Source: Fulvimarina manganoxydans (GTDB lineage: Bacteria; Pseudomonadota; Alphaproteobacteria; Rhizobiales; Rhizobiaceae). Taken from it: a stretch of 64,000 nt of DNA. Of this stretch, positions 1 to 8,215 are shown piece after piece (the stretch's first letter is position 1; each line of letters opens with the position of its first letter). The position numbers and the translations under genes are program-made. Location of the stretch: contig NZ_FWXR01000021.1 in assembly GCF_900176465.1 (NCBI RefSeq), forward strand, positions 1-64,000, in the 5' to 3' direction. The notes below the pieces were generated by a model that saw nothing but the letters and a program-made list of their open reading frames with translations, had not been told where the DNA came from and ran no database searches.

Positions 1-80
1 CGATCCGCGAAATTCTCGAGACCGTCACAAATCGCGAATGTTCAAACTATCTCGCCAATTCAGGTTATGCACCGAGGTAA
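1..80 (+). CDS. IS630-family transposase, C-terminal end only (cut by window edge)
   Basis: Reading from base 3, an open frame of 25 codons ends at the TAA at 78-80. It contains TNRECSNYLANSGYAPR, which resembles the conserved tail of IS630-family DDE transposases (a pattern like ECANYF..AGY just before the stop). Only this tail is inside the window, so it is not known whether the upstream gene is intact. A right terminal inverted repeat should lie just after the stop, but I could not identify one with confidence. The call rests on a short motif recognised from memory. Confidence 0.55.
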   Translation, partial: IREILETVTNRECSNYLANSGYAPR

Positions 81-145
81 AATCATCTCGCTCTAATTCG
101 CCGCCGTCACATCCTCGCGGGATCGAGCGCCCCCTGCCAACGCGT

Positions 146-178
146 CGTCATCCTCGCTCTCGAAGCGACGAGGATCAC
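146..178. repeat. Dispersed stem-loop repeat (GTCATCCTCG type)
   Basis: GTCATCCTCG is followed after a short loop by CGAGGAT, giving an imperfect hairpin. Related copies occur at about 7657, 7784, 7924, 8027 and 9940, all outside genes. Confidence 0.45.
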
Positions 179-280
179 ACATCCCGCGAAGAGCCTGTAT
201 CGTAGGGGATTGCGATCGACCATGGTCGTGACAATGCCCTTGGCGACTTGTCTCAGCAGCCGGCAGCAAGCGCCGACGTC

Positions 281-299
281 TTCTCCCCCTGGGGGAGAA
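281..299. repeat. CTTCTCCCC palindrome, copy 1
   Basis: A perfect 9-bp inverted repeat, TTCTCCCCC and GGGGGAGAA around a single T. The same palindrome recurs at 407-427 and 592-618 of the 50-kb region (50592-50618), so it is a dispersed REP-like family. Confidence 0.6.
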
Positions 300-406
300 T
301 GTGCACGGAGGGCAGATGAGGAGGGATATCTTCTGCGATATCAGGATTTTGCCGATCGGCATCTTTCCTGAAAGAGCCCTGACCTCCCCCTCATCGCCTC
401 CCGGCA

Positions 407-427
407 CTTCTCCCCATGGGGGAGAAG
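407..427. repeat. CTTCTCCCC palindrome, copy 2
   Basis: CTTCTCCCC and GGGGAGAAG arms flank a short centre. It is in the same gap as copy 1, about 110 bases away, and shares the core with the copy near 50.6 kb. Confidence 0.6.
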
Positions 428-619
428 CCGAAGCGTCCATGTCCGGCTCTTAACCGTCAGCGAGAAAATGTGTGAAACTCGTAGCCTCGCGGGCCGGGGG
501 TGACGACTGGATAGGGCGCTGCGCCCATCGCTCCGTCGCGTCTGCTTGCCGCAGCTGGACCGAAAAGGCGCCCTCTCCCATCATGCCAGAGGCTTGCGCA
601 GAGCACACGGAGACAAGCC

Positions 620-1147
620 TCAGGAAGCCTCGATCAGACCCGCTTCGACCACATCCGGTCCCGGCTCGACGCGGTAAGGCGTCTCGAAGCGGTATTCTTC
701 CAGATTAGGCGTTTCACCGATCCGGTCGATCACCGCGAAGAGCCCCGGCTCGTGAAGCGGCGTCAGAACGCCGTGCCAGGTGCCGCGATGAAAGTTGATG
801 CCCTGCCCGACTGCCGCGACGAAGGCTTGCGGGGTGCCGGGCCTGCCCCCTTCGTCCGGCGCTGCGACGACGAGGAAGTGATGGCCGGTCATCGAGACGA
901 AGGCCTGGCTCCCCTCCGGATGGCGCTCGACGAGATCGACCTCGACCGGAAAGGCGACGGCCTTGCTCTCGAAAATGCTGATCCCGGCCCGGCCCTCCGG
1001 CCCAAAATCGAGCCGCGCCCGATCGTGAAACCGGCCGCAGCGCCCGGCATTGATGATCTTATCCGGGCTCCCCGACACTCCGAGAACGTCTCCGAAGGGC
1101 GCGAAGGCTTCGGCAGTCAGCGGCTGCGCGATCACCGTCCGGGTCAT
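620..1147 (-). CDS. allA: Ureidoglycolate lyase
   Basis: Converts ureidoglycolate to glyoxylate and urea, the last step of the allantoin branch of purine breakdown, in the cytosol. The 175-residue length fits AllA, a cupin-fold enzyme. The N-terminal region with LTAEAFAPFGDV and the later GINFHRGTWHGVLTPL stretch are characteristic of the family. The start codon overlaps the stop of the upstream puuE-uraD fusion by four bases (ATGA), so the two are almost certainly cotranscribed and translationally coupled. No other candidate function fits as well. Confidence 0.93.
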   Translation of the reverse strand: MTRTVIAQPLTAEAFAPFGDVLGVSGSPDKIINAGRCGRFHDRARLDFGPEGRAGISIFESKAVAFPVEVDLVERHPEGSQAFVSMTGHHFLVVAAPDEGGRPGTPQAFVAAVGQGINFHRGTWHGVLTPLHEPGLFAVIDRIGETPNLEEYRFETPYRVEPGPDVVEAGLIEAS

Positions 1148-2589
1148 GCCGAAAACATCTCGCGCAGTCTGAGTTCGGCGATGCGCTCCACCTGCCGGCA
1201 GGCTTCGGCGAATTCCGTCTCGCGATCCTGGTCGATCCGGCGGCGGAAGGCCTCCATGATGGAGGCCTTGGTGTTGTCGCGCACGGCGATGATGAAGGGA
1301 AAGCCGAACTTGGCGGTATAGGCGTCGTTGAGCTCGGTGAAGGACGCCCGCTCCTCGTCGGTCAGCGCATCGAGCCCGGCGGAGGCCTGTTCCGCCGTCG
1401 ATTCCGCCGTCAGCCGCTTGGCCGCCGCCAGCTTGCCGGCGAGATCGGGATGGGCCTTCAGGACGTCGAGGCGCTTTTCATCGGGCGCCGAGCGGAACAC
1501 GCGGGCAAGCGCCGAATGAACGCCGATCGCCGTATCGTGCATCGTCCCGAGTTCCAGCCCATGCGCCCCTTCCGCGATCCAGGGGGAATGCTCGAAGACG
1601 CCGCCAAATTTCGCGACGAAGGTCTCGCGATCCATGGCGGAGGGGCGCAGCGTCTTCACCGGCGGATGCTCGCGCGCCCAATGTTCGGCGATGTCGAGCC
1701 TCGTCGCGAACCAGACACCCTCATGGCTTTGAAAATAGTCGAGCGCGCGCTTCAGCGTCGCCGCCCGGCTCGGACGACCGATCAGGCGGCAATGAAGCCC
1801 GATCGACAGGATCTTCGGCGATCCGGCCTCGCCTTCCTCGTAAAGGACATCGAAGGCATCGCGCAGCATGGTCTCGAAATCCTCGCCGGTGGTGAATCCG
1901 GCCTGGATCGCAAAACGCATGTCGTTGCAGTCCATCGTATAGGGGACGATGAGCTGGTCCTTCTCCCCGGCGCGGGTCCAATAGGGCAGGTCGTCGCTAT
2001 AGCTGTCGGCGATATAGGCGAAATCGCCCTCTTCGGCCGCAAGCTCCACCGTGTTCATCGAACAGCGGCCCGTATACCAGCCGCGCGGCGGCTCGCCGGT
2101 GACCTCGGTGTGGAGCCGGATCGCCTCGCGAATCTGCTGGCGCTCCTCTTCCGCGCTCATATCCTTGTGCTCGATCCATTTCAGCCCGTGGCTGGCGATC
2201 TCCCAGCCGGCCGCCTTCATCGCCGCGACCTGCTCGGGCGCGCGGGCGAGTGCCGTCGCCACGCCATAGACCGTGACGGGAATATGTTTGAGCATCCGAT
2301 GGACGCGCCAGAAGCCGGCGCGCGAGCCATATTCGTAGATCGTCTCCATGTTCCAGTGGCGCTGGCCCGGCCAGGGCTGCGCACCAGTGATCTCCGACAG
2401 GAACCCTTCCGAAGCCGCGTCGCCATGGAGAATGTTGTTCTCGCCGCCCTCTTCGTAATTCAGAACGAACTGAACGGCGATCTTGGCACCGTTCGGCCAG
2501 TTGGCTGCCGGAGGATTTGCGCCGTAGCCGGCCATGTCGCGAGGATAGCGTGTCACCGGTGAACTCCTTTCCCAATCCTGGCCCAACAT
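1144..2589 (-). CDS. puuE: Fused allantoinase (PuuE type) / OHCU decarboxylase (UraD)
   Basis: A 481-residue two-domain enzyme. Residues about 15-310 are a polysaccharide-deacetylase-like allantoinase, with YPRDMAGYG, NYEEGGE and GWYTGR typical of PuuE. Residues about 315-481 are a 2-oxo-4-hydroxy-4-carboxy-5-ureidoimidazoline decarboxylase: the HPDLAG block carries the catalytic histidine, followed by STAEQASAGL and the FPFIIAVR strand. The protein thus joins two non-consecutive-looking but linked reactions, OHCU to S-allantoin and allantoin to allantoate. The annotated ATG has no clear ribosome binding site; an internal ATG at residue 19 is possible, but it would remove part of the conserved YPRDMAGYG. 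It overlaps allA downstream by four bases. Confidence 0.92.
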   Translation of the reverse strand: MLGQDWERSSPVTRYPRDMAGYGANPPAANWPNGAKIAVQFVLNYEEGGENNILHGDAASEGFLSEITGAQPWPGQRHWNMETIYEYGSRAGFWRVHRMLKHIPVTVYGVATALARAPEQVAAMKAAGWEIASHGLKWIEHKDMSAEEERQQIREAIRLHTEVTGEPPRGWYTGRCSMNTVELAAEEGDFAYIADSYSDDLPYWTRAGEKDQLIVPYTMDCNDMRFAIQAGFTTGEDFETMLRDAFDVLYEEGEAGSPKILSIGLHCRLIGRPSRAATLKRALDYFQSHEGVWFATRLDIAEHWAREHPPVKTLRPSAMDRETFVAKFGGVFEHSPWIAEGAHGLELGTMHDTAIGVHSALARVFRSAPDEKRLDVLKAHPDLAGKLAAAKRLTAESTAEQASAGLDALTDEERASFTELNDAYTAKFGFPFIIAVRDNTKASIMEAFRRRIDQDRETEFAEACRQVERIAELRLREMFSA

Positions 2590-2679
2590 AGACCAGGGGA
2601 ATGATGCAGTTTTTCAAATTGCGTTTGAAAGTGCCTTCGGGCCCTGCGCGCTTTCCGAGCAAGCTCGTATGTCCTCCCC

Positions 2680-3612
2680 CTATCGGGGCGACAGACCGCG
2701 CCTTTCGGCCTCCTTCACCACCGCGCCGATCCGATCGATCACGAAATCCATGAAGAGCCGCGTCTTCGGGTCCTGGCGCCGACGATGGGTGAAGAGGCAG
2801 GCCATCTGGATCGATTCGGGTGGCGTCTTGGTCGCGACCGGCACGAGACGGCCCGTCCTCAGATCATCGGCCACCTCGAAGATCGGCTTCAGCGCGATGC
2901 CATGGCCGGCGAGCGCCCAGTCGGTGAGGACGTCGCCATCGTCGGATTCGAACCGCCCCGTCACCCGGAAGCGCTTCGGGCCGTCCGGCGTCACGAGCCG
3001 CCACTGAAACTCCGTCGCCCCGGGAAAGCGCAAATTGAGGCATTCGTGGCCGCCGGAAATGAGCTCATCGCCCGATTTCGGCATGCCATGGGCTTTCAGA
3101 TAGTCCGGCGAGGCGCACAGAACCCGCTCCACATCCGCGATCTTGCGAATGCGCAAGGTGCTGTCCTCGGGCTGGCCGAGAAAAAAGGCGAGATCGAGCC
3201 CCTCCGTCGTCAGGTCGACCTTTCGGTCCGTCAGACGCAGGCGAATGCTGACATCGGGATATTGCTTCAGAAAGGCCGGCACCTGCGGCGCGATCAGCCG
3301 GCGCCCGACACCCAGCGGGGCCGCGACCGAGAGCGCGCCCTTCGGATTTTCGGTGATATTCACCACCTGGGCCTCGGCGGTCTCCACCGATTCCAGGATC
3401 TCGCAGGCGCCGGAATAGAAGGCCTTGCCCTGTTCGGTCGGCGTCAGGCTGCGGGTCGTGCGCTGGAACAGGCGCACGCTCAAATGCTCCTCGAGCTGGG
3501 AGATCCGCGACGAGGTGACAGCCGGCGAAATCCGCAAGTCGCGCCCGGCGGCCGACATGCTGCCCAGCTCATAGACGCGCACGAAGGTCCGGATATTGTC
3601 GAAATAGGACAT
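2680..3612 (-). CDS. LysR-family transcriptional regulator, probable urate-cluster regulator
   Basis: A 310-residue LysR protein: an N-terminal winged helix-turn-helix (about residues 1-60, MSYFDNIRTFVRVYELGSMS and VTSSRISQLEEHL) and a C-terminal LysR substrate domain. A longer frame begins at 3717, but the family consensus starts at MSYFDNIRTF and the longer frame would overlap the divergent puuD start, so 3612 is preferred. No Shine-Dalgarno sequence is evident. It sits between puuD (divergent) and the allantoin genes (same strand), so control of urate degradation is a reasonable inference. The ligand is unknown. Confidence 0.88.
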   Translation of the reverse strand: MSYFDNIRTFVRVYELGSMSAAGRDLRISPAVTSSRISQLEEHLSVRLFQRTTRSLTPTEQGKAFYSGACEILESVETAEAQVVNITENPKGALSVAAPLGVGRRLIAPQVPAFLKQYPDVSIRLRLTDRKVDLTTEGLDLAFFLGQPEDSTLRIRKIADVERVLCASPDYLKAHGMPKSGDELISGGHECLNLRFPGATEFQWRLVTPDGPKRFRVTGRFESDDGDVLTDWALAGHGIALKPIFEVADDLRTGRLVPVATKTPPESIQMACLFTHRRRQDPKTRLFMDFVIDRIGAVVKEAERRGLSPR

Positions 3613-3715
3613 TGTTTGGTGTTTTTTTAAGCTGCTTGGCGCTTCCCCTCGATACCAAAACAATCCCGATCCGCATAGCGTAAGCCCCGGGGATAGAGCT
3701 TCCAAGGGATAGGCC

Positions 3716-4957
3716 ATGTACGATCTGATAGCATTTGGGGAATGGGTGGGCTTCGCCGTACGCTGGCTCCATGTAGTCGCAGCGATGGCCTGGATCGGGG
3801 CGTCCTTCTATTTCATCGCCCTCGACCTGATGCTGAAACCCGCGCCGGATATGCCGAAAGGCGCCTATGGCGAGGAATGGGAGGTCCATGGGGGCGGCTT
3901 CTATCACACCACCAAATATCTGGTGGCGCCCGAGCGGATGCCGGAGCATCTGACCTGGCACAAATGGCAGAGCTATACGACTTGGCTGTCGGGCGCGGCG
4001 CTCCTCATGATCGTCTATTGGCTCGGGGGCGAACTGTATCTTCTGGACCCGAACAAGGCCGATCTATCGCTCTGGCAAGGCATCCTGATCTCGGGCGGCT
4101 CGCTCACCATCGGCTGGCTGGCCTATGACGCCCTATGCAAGTCGAAGCTCAGCGAGCGGCCGACGCTCTTGATGCTCATCCTCTTCGTCATCCTCGTCGC
4201 CATGTCCTGGGGCTACAATCAGATCTTCACAGGCCGCGCCGCGCTTCTCCATCTCGGCGCCTTCACCGCGACGATCATGACGGCCAATGTGTTCTTCCAG
4301 ATCATGCCGAACCAGCGCATTGTCGTCGCCGATCTGAAGGCCGGCCGCACGCCCGACGCGAAATACGGCAAGATCGCCAAGGTCCGCTCGACCCACAACA
4401 ACTATCTGACCCTGCCGGTCGTCTTTCTGATGCTCTCCAATCATTACCCGCTGGCCTTCGCCACCGAGTATTCTTGGATCATCGCAAGCCTGATCTTCCT
4501 GACCGGCGTTTCCATTCGCCATTATTTCAATACGATGCACAAGACCGGCAAGGGCCCCCATTGGACCTGGCTGGTGACCGTCATCATCATGATCGTCATC
4601 GTCTGGCTCTCGACCGCGCCGATGATGGACAGCGTCGAGGAGGCCGAAGCCCGTCCCCTGACGCCTTACGAACAGACATTCGCCTCCGCCAAAGGCTTCG
4701 ACCAAGCCTATGACGTGGTGGTCGGCAATTGCTCCATGTGCCATGCTCGCGAGCCTTATTTCAGCGAGACCATGCTCTGGCCGCCCAAGGGCGTCGTCCT
4801 GGAGACGAAATCCGACGTCGCCCGGCATGCCCGCGCCATCTACGTCCAGGCCGGCATCACCCACGCCATGCCCCCGCCCAACGCCGCCCCGACCATGACC
4901 GACGACTACCGCAAAGCCATCACCGCCTGGTACCGCGCCGCGACGAATGGCGAGTGA
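3716..4957 (+). CDS. puuD: Urate hydroxylase PuuD, membrane protein with cytochrome c domain
   Basis: Oxidises urate to 5-hydroxyisourate at the inner membrane and passes electrons to the respiratory chain instead of making peroxide. The first ~300 of 413 residues are a multi-helix membrane domain (RWLHVVAAMAWIGASFYF near the N terminus). The C-terminal part is a cytochrome c domain with heme motif C339-S-M-C342-H343. AAGGGA upstream of the ATG is a plausible ribosome binding site. It is divergent from the LysR gene across about 100 bases, which should hold both promoters. Length and architecture match the family. Confidence 0.95.
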   Translation: MYDLIAFGEWVGFAVRWLHVVAAMAWIGASFYFIALDLMLKPAPDMPKGAYGEEWEVHGGGFYHTTKYLVAPERMPEHLTWHKWQSYTTWLSGAALLMIVYWLGGELYLLDPNKADLSLWQGILISGGSLTIGWLAYDALCKSKLSERPTLLMLILFVILVAMSWGYNQIFTGRAALLHLGAFTATIMTANVFFQIMPNQRIVVADLKAGRTPDAKYGKIAKVRSTHNNYLTLPVVFLMLSNHYPLAFATEYSWIIASLIFLTGVSIRHYFNTMHKTGKGPHWTWLVTVIIMIVIVWLSTAPMMDSVEEAEARPLTPYEQTFASAKGFDQAYDVVVGNCSMCHAREPYFSETMLWPPKGVVLETKSDVARHARAIYVQAGITHAMPPPNAAPTMTDDYRKAITAWYRAATNGE

Positions 4958-5019
4958 CGGCGCATGGCTGACGCAAAAAACCGGTTCGAGCTTTTCGCCC
5001 GATGCGCTATGGCTGATCC

Positions 5020-5952
5020 ATGAGCCGTGGCCCCGACATTGACACCCCTCCGTCGATCGAGACGGCGGCGATCGCCCTTCTCGAATGGTATGGCGAGGTG
5101 GGGATCGACGCGCTTTTGAGCGAAGCGCCGCGCGATCGCTTTCAGGAAACGCGCGAGGCGATCGCGGCGCGCGGCGCCCGGCAGGTCTCGTCGGCAGCGA
5201 CGGCGCGGAAAGAGCCGAGCGCGCGCCTTGCCCCATCGCGTGAGGCGGCACGCGCGCCAGAGGAAGCGCAGACCCGTGGCGCACCGCCAACGCCCTCCCC
5301 CATGGGCACGGGCGAGCTGCCGTTGGGGCCAGACGTTGCGCTGGCCGATGCCCGGTCCCGCGCTCGTTCGGCGCAGACACTGGCCGAACTCTACGAGGCC
5401 TTGGCGAGCTTCGAGGCTTGCGGACTGAAGGTCACGGCGAAATCCTGCGTCTTCGGCAATGGGCGCGAGGACGCCGATCTGATGGTCATCGGCGAGGCGC
5501 CCGGCCGCGACGAGGACATTTCCGGCGAGCCCTTTGTCGGCCGCTCGGGCCGACTTCTCGATCGGATGCTCATCTCGATCGGCATCGAGCGCGCGGATGT
5601 GCGCGTCACCAACACCGTGCCCTGGCGCCCGCCCGGCAACAGGCCGCCGACACCGGCCGAGACCGCCATGTGCCTGCCCTTCCTGCAGCGCCATATCGAA
5701 CTCGTGCGCCCGAAGATCCTTGTCTGCATGGGCTCGCCCTCGGCCAAAGCCGTTCTCGGCGCCGAGGAGGGCATCATGCGACTGCGTGGCAAATGGCTGA
5801 CCTACACGATGGATCTGACGCCGGAGGGGACGATCCCGGCGACGGCCATGCTGCATCCGGCCTATCTCCTGCGCCAACCGGCCCAGAAGCGTTTCGCCTG
5901 GCGCGACCTTCTGGCGCTCAAGCTGCGCCTTGCTGGGAACGGCGGCGACTAA
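5020..5952 (+). CDS. Family-4 type uracil-DNA glycosylase
   Basis: Removes uracil from DNA. The catalytic domain covers about residues 130-310: motif A is GEAPGRDEDISGEPFVGRSG and motif B is HPAYLLRQP. Family-4 enzymes bind an Fe-S cluster through four cysteines. Here the second (in ACGLK), third (in MCLPFL) and fourth (in LVCMG) are in place, but the first position appears to be Phe; a nearby extra Cys (KSCVFG) may or may not substitute. The first ~120 residues are a low-complexity Ala/Arg/Pro-rich extension beginning with a short helical segment. The Shine-Dalgarno is weak. It stands alone between puuD and an MFS gene. Confidence 0.88.
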   Translation: MSRGPDIDTPPSIETAAIALLEWYGEVGIDALLSEAPRDRFQETREAIAARGARQVSSAATARKEPSARLAPSREAARAPEEAQTRGAPPTPSPMGTGELPLGPDVALADARSRARSAQTLAELYEALASFEACGLKVTAKSCVFGNGREDADLMVIGEAPGRDEDISGEPFVGRSGRLLDRMLISIGIERADVRVTNTVPWRPPGNRPPTPAETAMCLPFLQRHIELVRPKILVCMGSPSAKAVLGAEEGIMRLRGKWLTYTMDLTPEGTIPATAMLHPAYLLRQPAQKRFAWRDLLALKLRLAGNGGD

Positions 5953-6172
5953 GTCCTTATTTCATCGAGAAGAGGGCGGCAGACAGCACGCGTTCCCCGA
6001 GTGCAGGGCATAAAACCCGCCCTGCCGCCATCATGTCTTCATCGTATTTTGTCACTCGCCAATCAGGGGGCTGACGGTTTAAGCCGCCTTTCCAAGCTGA
6101 TTCGGCACGCGAGACGACGAAGGCGCCAGCCTGAGACAGCGGACGGCCGGCGCAAGAGAACGAGGAGAAGGC

Positions 6173-7540
6173 ATGCGATTTTCGACGACGATCCTGCCGA
6201 TCGCAGCGCTTCTGACATCGACCTTCTTTCTGATGGCCGGCGCCGGCCTGATGGGCATTCTCCTGCCCGTCCGCGGCTCGATCGAGGGCTGGTCGAGCTA
6301 CGAAATCGGCCTGTTTGGAACGAGCTATGCCATCGCCTTCATGGCCGGCTGCGTCTTCATTCCCTGGGTGGTGCGCAGCGCCGGCTTCGTGCGGACCTTC
6401 GCAGCCCTCAACGCGCTCCTGGCCATCTCGGTGCTTCTCTGCGCCATCGTCGTCCATCCCCTCGCCTGGATCGCCTTTCGCGCCATGACCGGCTTTGGCC
6501 TTGCCGGAACCTATATGATCGTCGAAAGCTGGCTGAATGAGCGTGTGACCAACGAGACGCGCGGTCAGATCTATTCGGTCTATATGATCACCACCATGGC
6601 GGCGATGATGGGCGGGCAATATGTCCTGCCCTTCTCCCAGCCCGAATTGACCATTCCCTTCATGCTCTGCGCGATCCTCTTCGCGCTCGCCGTGATCCCG
6701 ACGACTTTGTCGCGCGCCCAGTCGCCGGCTCCGCTCACCAATGTGAAGCTCGACGTCTTGATGCTGTTCCGCAATTCGCCGGTCGCGGCCGTCGGCACGA
6801 TCCTGGCCGGTGTCCTGTCAGGCGCCTGGAACAACATGGCGCCGGTCTTCGGCCAGCAGATCGGCCTGTCGACCGCCGAGATCGCCTCGATCGTGGTCGT
6901 GGCCATGGCCGGCGGCATCGCCTTCCAGATCCCCCTTGGGCGCATCTCGGACCGGGTCGATCGGCGCTACGTTATGGTCGCGACCGGCGCGATCGGCGTT
7001 GCGGCCGCCTTTGCCGGCGTGCAGTTCTCCGGTCTCGGTGCCTCCATCGTCTTCGCCGTCTCTTTCGTGGTCGGCGGCGTCGTCTATCCCGCCTATTCCC
7101 TGGCCGTGGCCCATGCCAACGACCACGCGGCCGATGCCGACTTCATCAAGATCTCGTCCGGCCTGCTCATTCTCTACGGCGTCGGCACCATGGTCGGCCC
7201 GCTCTACGCGGCGTCCTTGATGGATGCGTTCGGCCCGGCCGGCATCTTTCAGTCGATCGGCTCGGCGGCCGCCTTGTATGCGGCCTATGCCTTCTACCGG
7301 ACCTTCCGCCGCGTGGCGCCGCCGGTTTCCGAGCGCTCCGACTTCCAGGCCGTGCCGCTTGCCCGCACGCAGACCCCTGTCACCCTCACCCTCGATCCGC
7401 GCGCGGAAGCCGCGCTCGAGGCCGAGAGCGTCGAGATGCAGGCCGAGAAGGACGATGAGATGGACCCGGCGAGCGTCGACGACGAAGACGAGCCGGACGC
7501 CGACCTTCGCGACGAGGTGATGACCCGCACAGCCGATTGA
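6173..7540 (+). CDS. MFS transporter (YcaD-like), with acidic C-terminal tail
   Basis: A 455-residue major facilitator protein with about twelve membrane helices. It starts MRFSTTILPIAALLTSTFFL and carries the loop 8-9 motif GRISDRVDRRYVM. GGAG lies seven bases before the ATG. The last ~60 residues are soluble and strongly acidic (DDEMDPASVDDEDEPDADL), unusual for the family and probably a cytosolic tail. Substrate is not predictable and there is no operon partner. Confidence 0.87.
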   Translation: MRFSTTILPIAALLTSTFFLMAGAGLMGILLPVRGSIEGWSSYEIGLFGTSYAIAFMAGCVFIPWVVRSAGFVRTFAALNALLAISVLLCAIVVHPLAWIAFRAMTGFGLAGTYMIVESWLNERVTNETRGQIYSVYMITTMAAMMGGQYVLPFSQPELTIPFMLCAILFALAVIPTTLSRAQSPAPLTNVKLDVLMLFRNSPVAAVGTILAGVLSGAWNNMAPVFGQQIGLSTAEIASIVVVAMAGGIAFQIPLGRISDRVDRRYVMVATGAIGVAAAFAGVQFSGLGASIVFAVSFVVGGVVYPAYSLAVAHANDHAADADFIKISSGLLILYGVGTMVGPLYAASLMDAFGPAGIFQSIGSAAALYAAYAFYRTFRRVAPPVSERSDFQAVPLARTQTPVTLTLDPRAEAALEAESVEMQAEKDDEMDPASVDDEDEPDADLRDEVMTRTAD

Positions 7541-7783
7541 GGCACGGGCGGGTCGGCAGTCGTATAGCTGGATGGTCGAATGAACCGTCGGAGGGGGTTA
7601 CGCCCCTTGATGTCGGATAGAGCCGGCCGAGGGCTCAACGCGCCTCCCCACAGCTCGTCATCCTCGGCCCGTCAGAGCCATAGGACCCATGCCTCCTACG
7701 CTCGACACTGTCGCAAACCATCGCGGTTTTCGTTCTGACCTTCCTCCACCCGAATGCCGCATCAATCGGGATGGCATGGTCCC

Positions 7784-7810
7784 CGCTCTCTTCGAGAGCG
7801 AGGATGACGA
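7784..7810. repeat. Dispersed stem-loop repeat
   Basis: CGCTCTC and GAGAGCG form perfect 7-bp arms around TTC, followed by AGGATGACGAAGCGTC, the tail shared with other copies. Confidence 0.5.
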
Positions 7811-7923
7811 AGCGTCGGGGGGATGCTTTTGTGTCCGAGCACAGTACAGGACAATTGCGTCAAGCGGCACATATCGAGTACTCGGCATTCAAAGGTCAGG
7901 ACTTGACTTTCATCGCGTTCGTC

Positions 7924-7947
7924 ATGCTCGGGCTCCGTCCCGAGCAT
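7924..7947. repeat. Dispersed stem-loop repeat
   Basis: ATGCTCGGG and CCCGAGCAT form perfect 9-bp arms around CTCCGT. The flanking GTC matches other family members. Confidence 0.55.
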
Positions 7948-8026
7948 CCAGTGCGGCGTTTTAACCGACTGGAATAATGGATGATTTTCATTCTGAACTG
8001 GCTTTTGGCGTCACCGAGTCTGGATC

Positions 8027-8044
8027 CTCGGCACGGTGGCCGAG
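8027..8044. repeat. Dispersed stem-loop repeat
   Basis: CTCGGC and GCCGAG around ACGGTG, followed by AATGACGAAGCGTC. It shares the AATGACGA tail with the copy at 9940-9973. Confidence 0.5.
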
Positions 8045-8215
8045 AATGACGAAGCGTCAAAGGGACCGGCATTGCTCTGGTGTCGCCGCCTTTGCTCGGA
8101 CTGATTGTCCCGCACGATGGCGGCAGAAGTCGGTGCAGCATCGACCGTCGAAGACTGATCGTCAGCCATCGATCGCGCGATTACACCGCCCGCGCCGCTT
8201 GCCCGACCGCCCCGA

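Larger units (their letters stand above)
81..619. other. Intergenic region with palindromic repeats
   Basis: No convincing gene. The stretch lies between the transposase tail and the end of allA and contains three short palindromic repeats, listed separately (146-178, 281-299, 407-427). Open frames at 93-440 and 472-708 have arginine- and serine-rich translations with no recognisable domain and run across the palindromes, so they are not taken as genes. Confidence 0.6.
7541..8215. other. Repeat-rich intergenic region
   Basis: About 675 bases with no supported gene between the MFS gene and the 3' end of glmM. It holds at least four copies of the dispersed stem-loop family (three clear copies at 7784-7810, 7924-7947 and 8027-8044, plus a weaker one near 7657). 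Open frames across it have no recognisable content. Confidence 0.6.

Noticed and set aside
93-440. 115-codon frame on the minus strand near the left edge
   Set aside because: It crosses two palindromic repeats and has Arg/Pro-rich, domain-free sequence.
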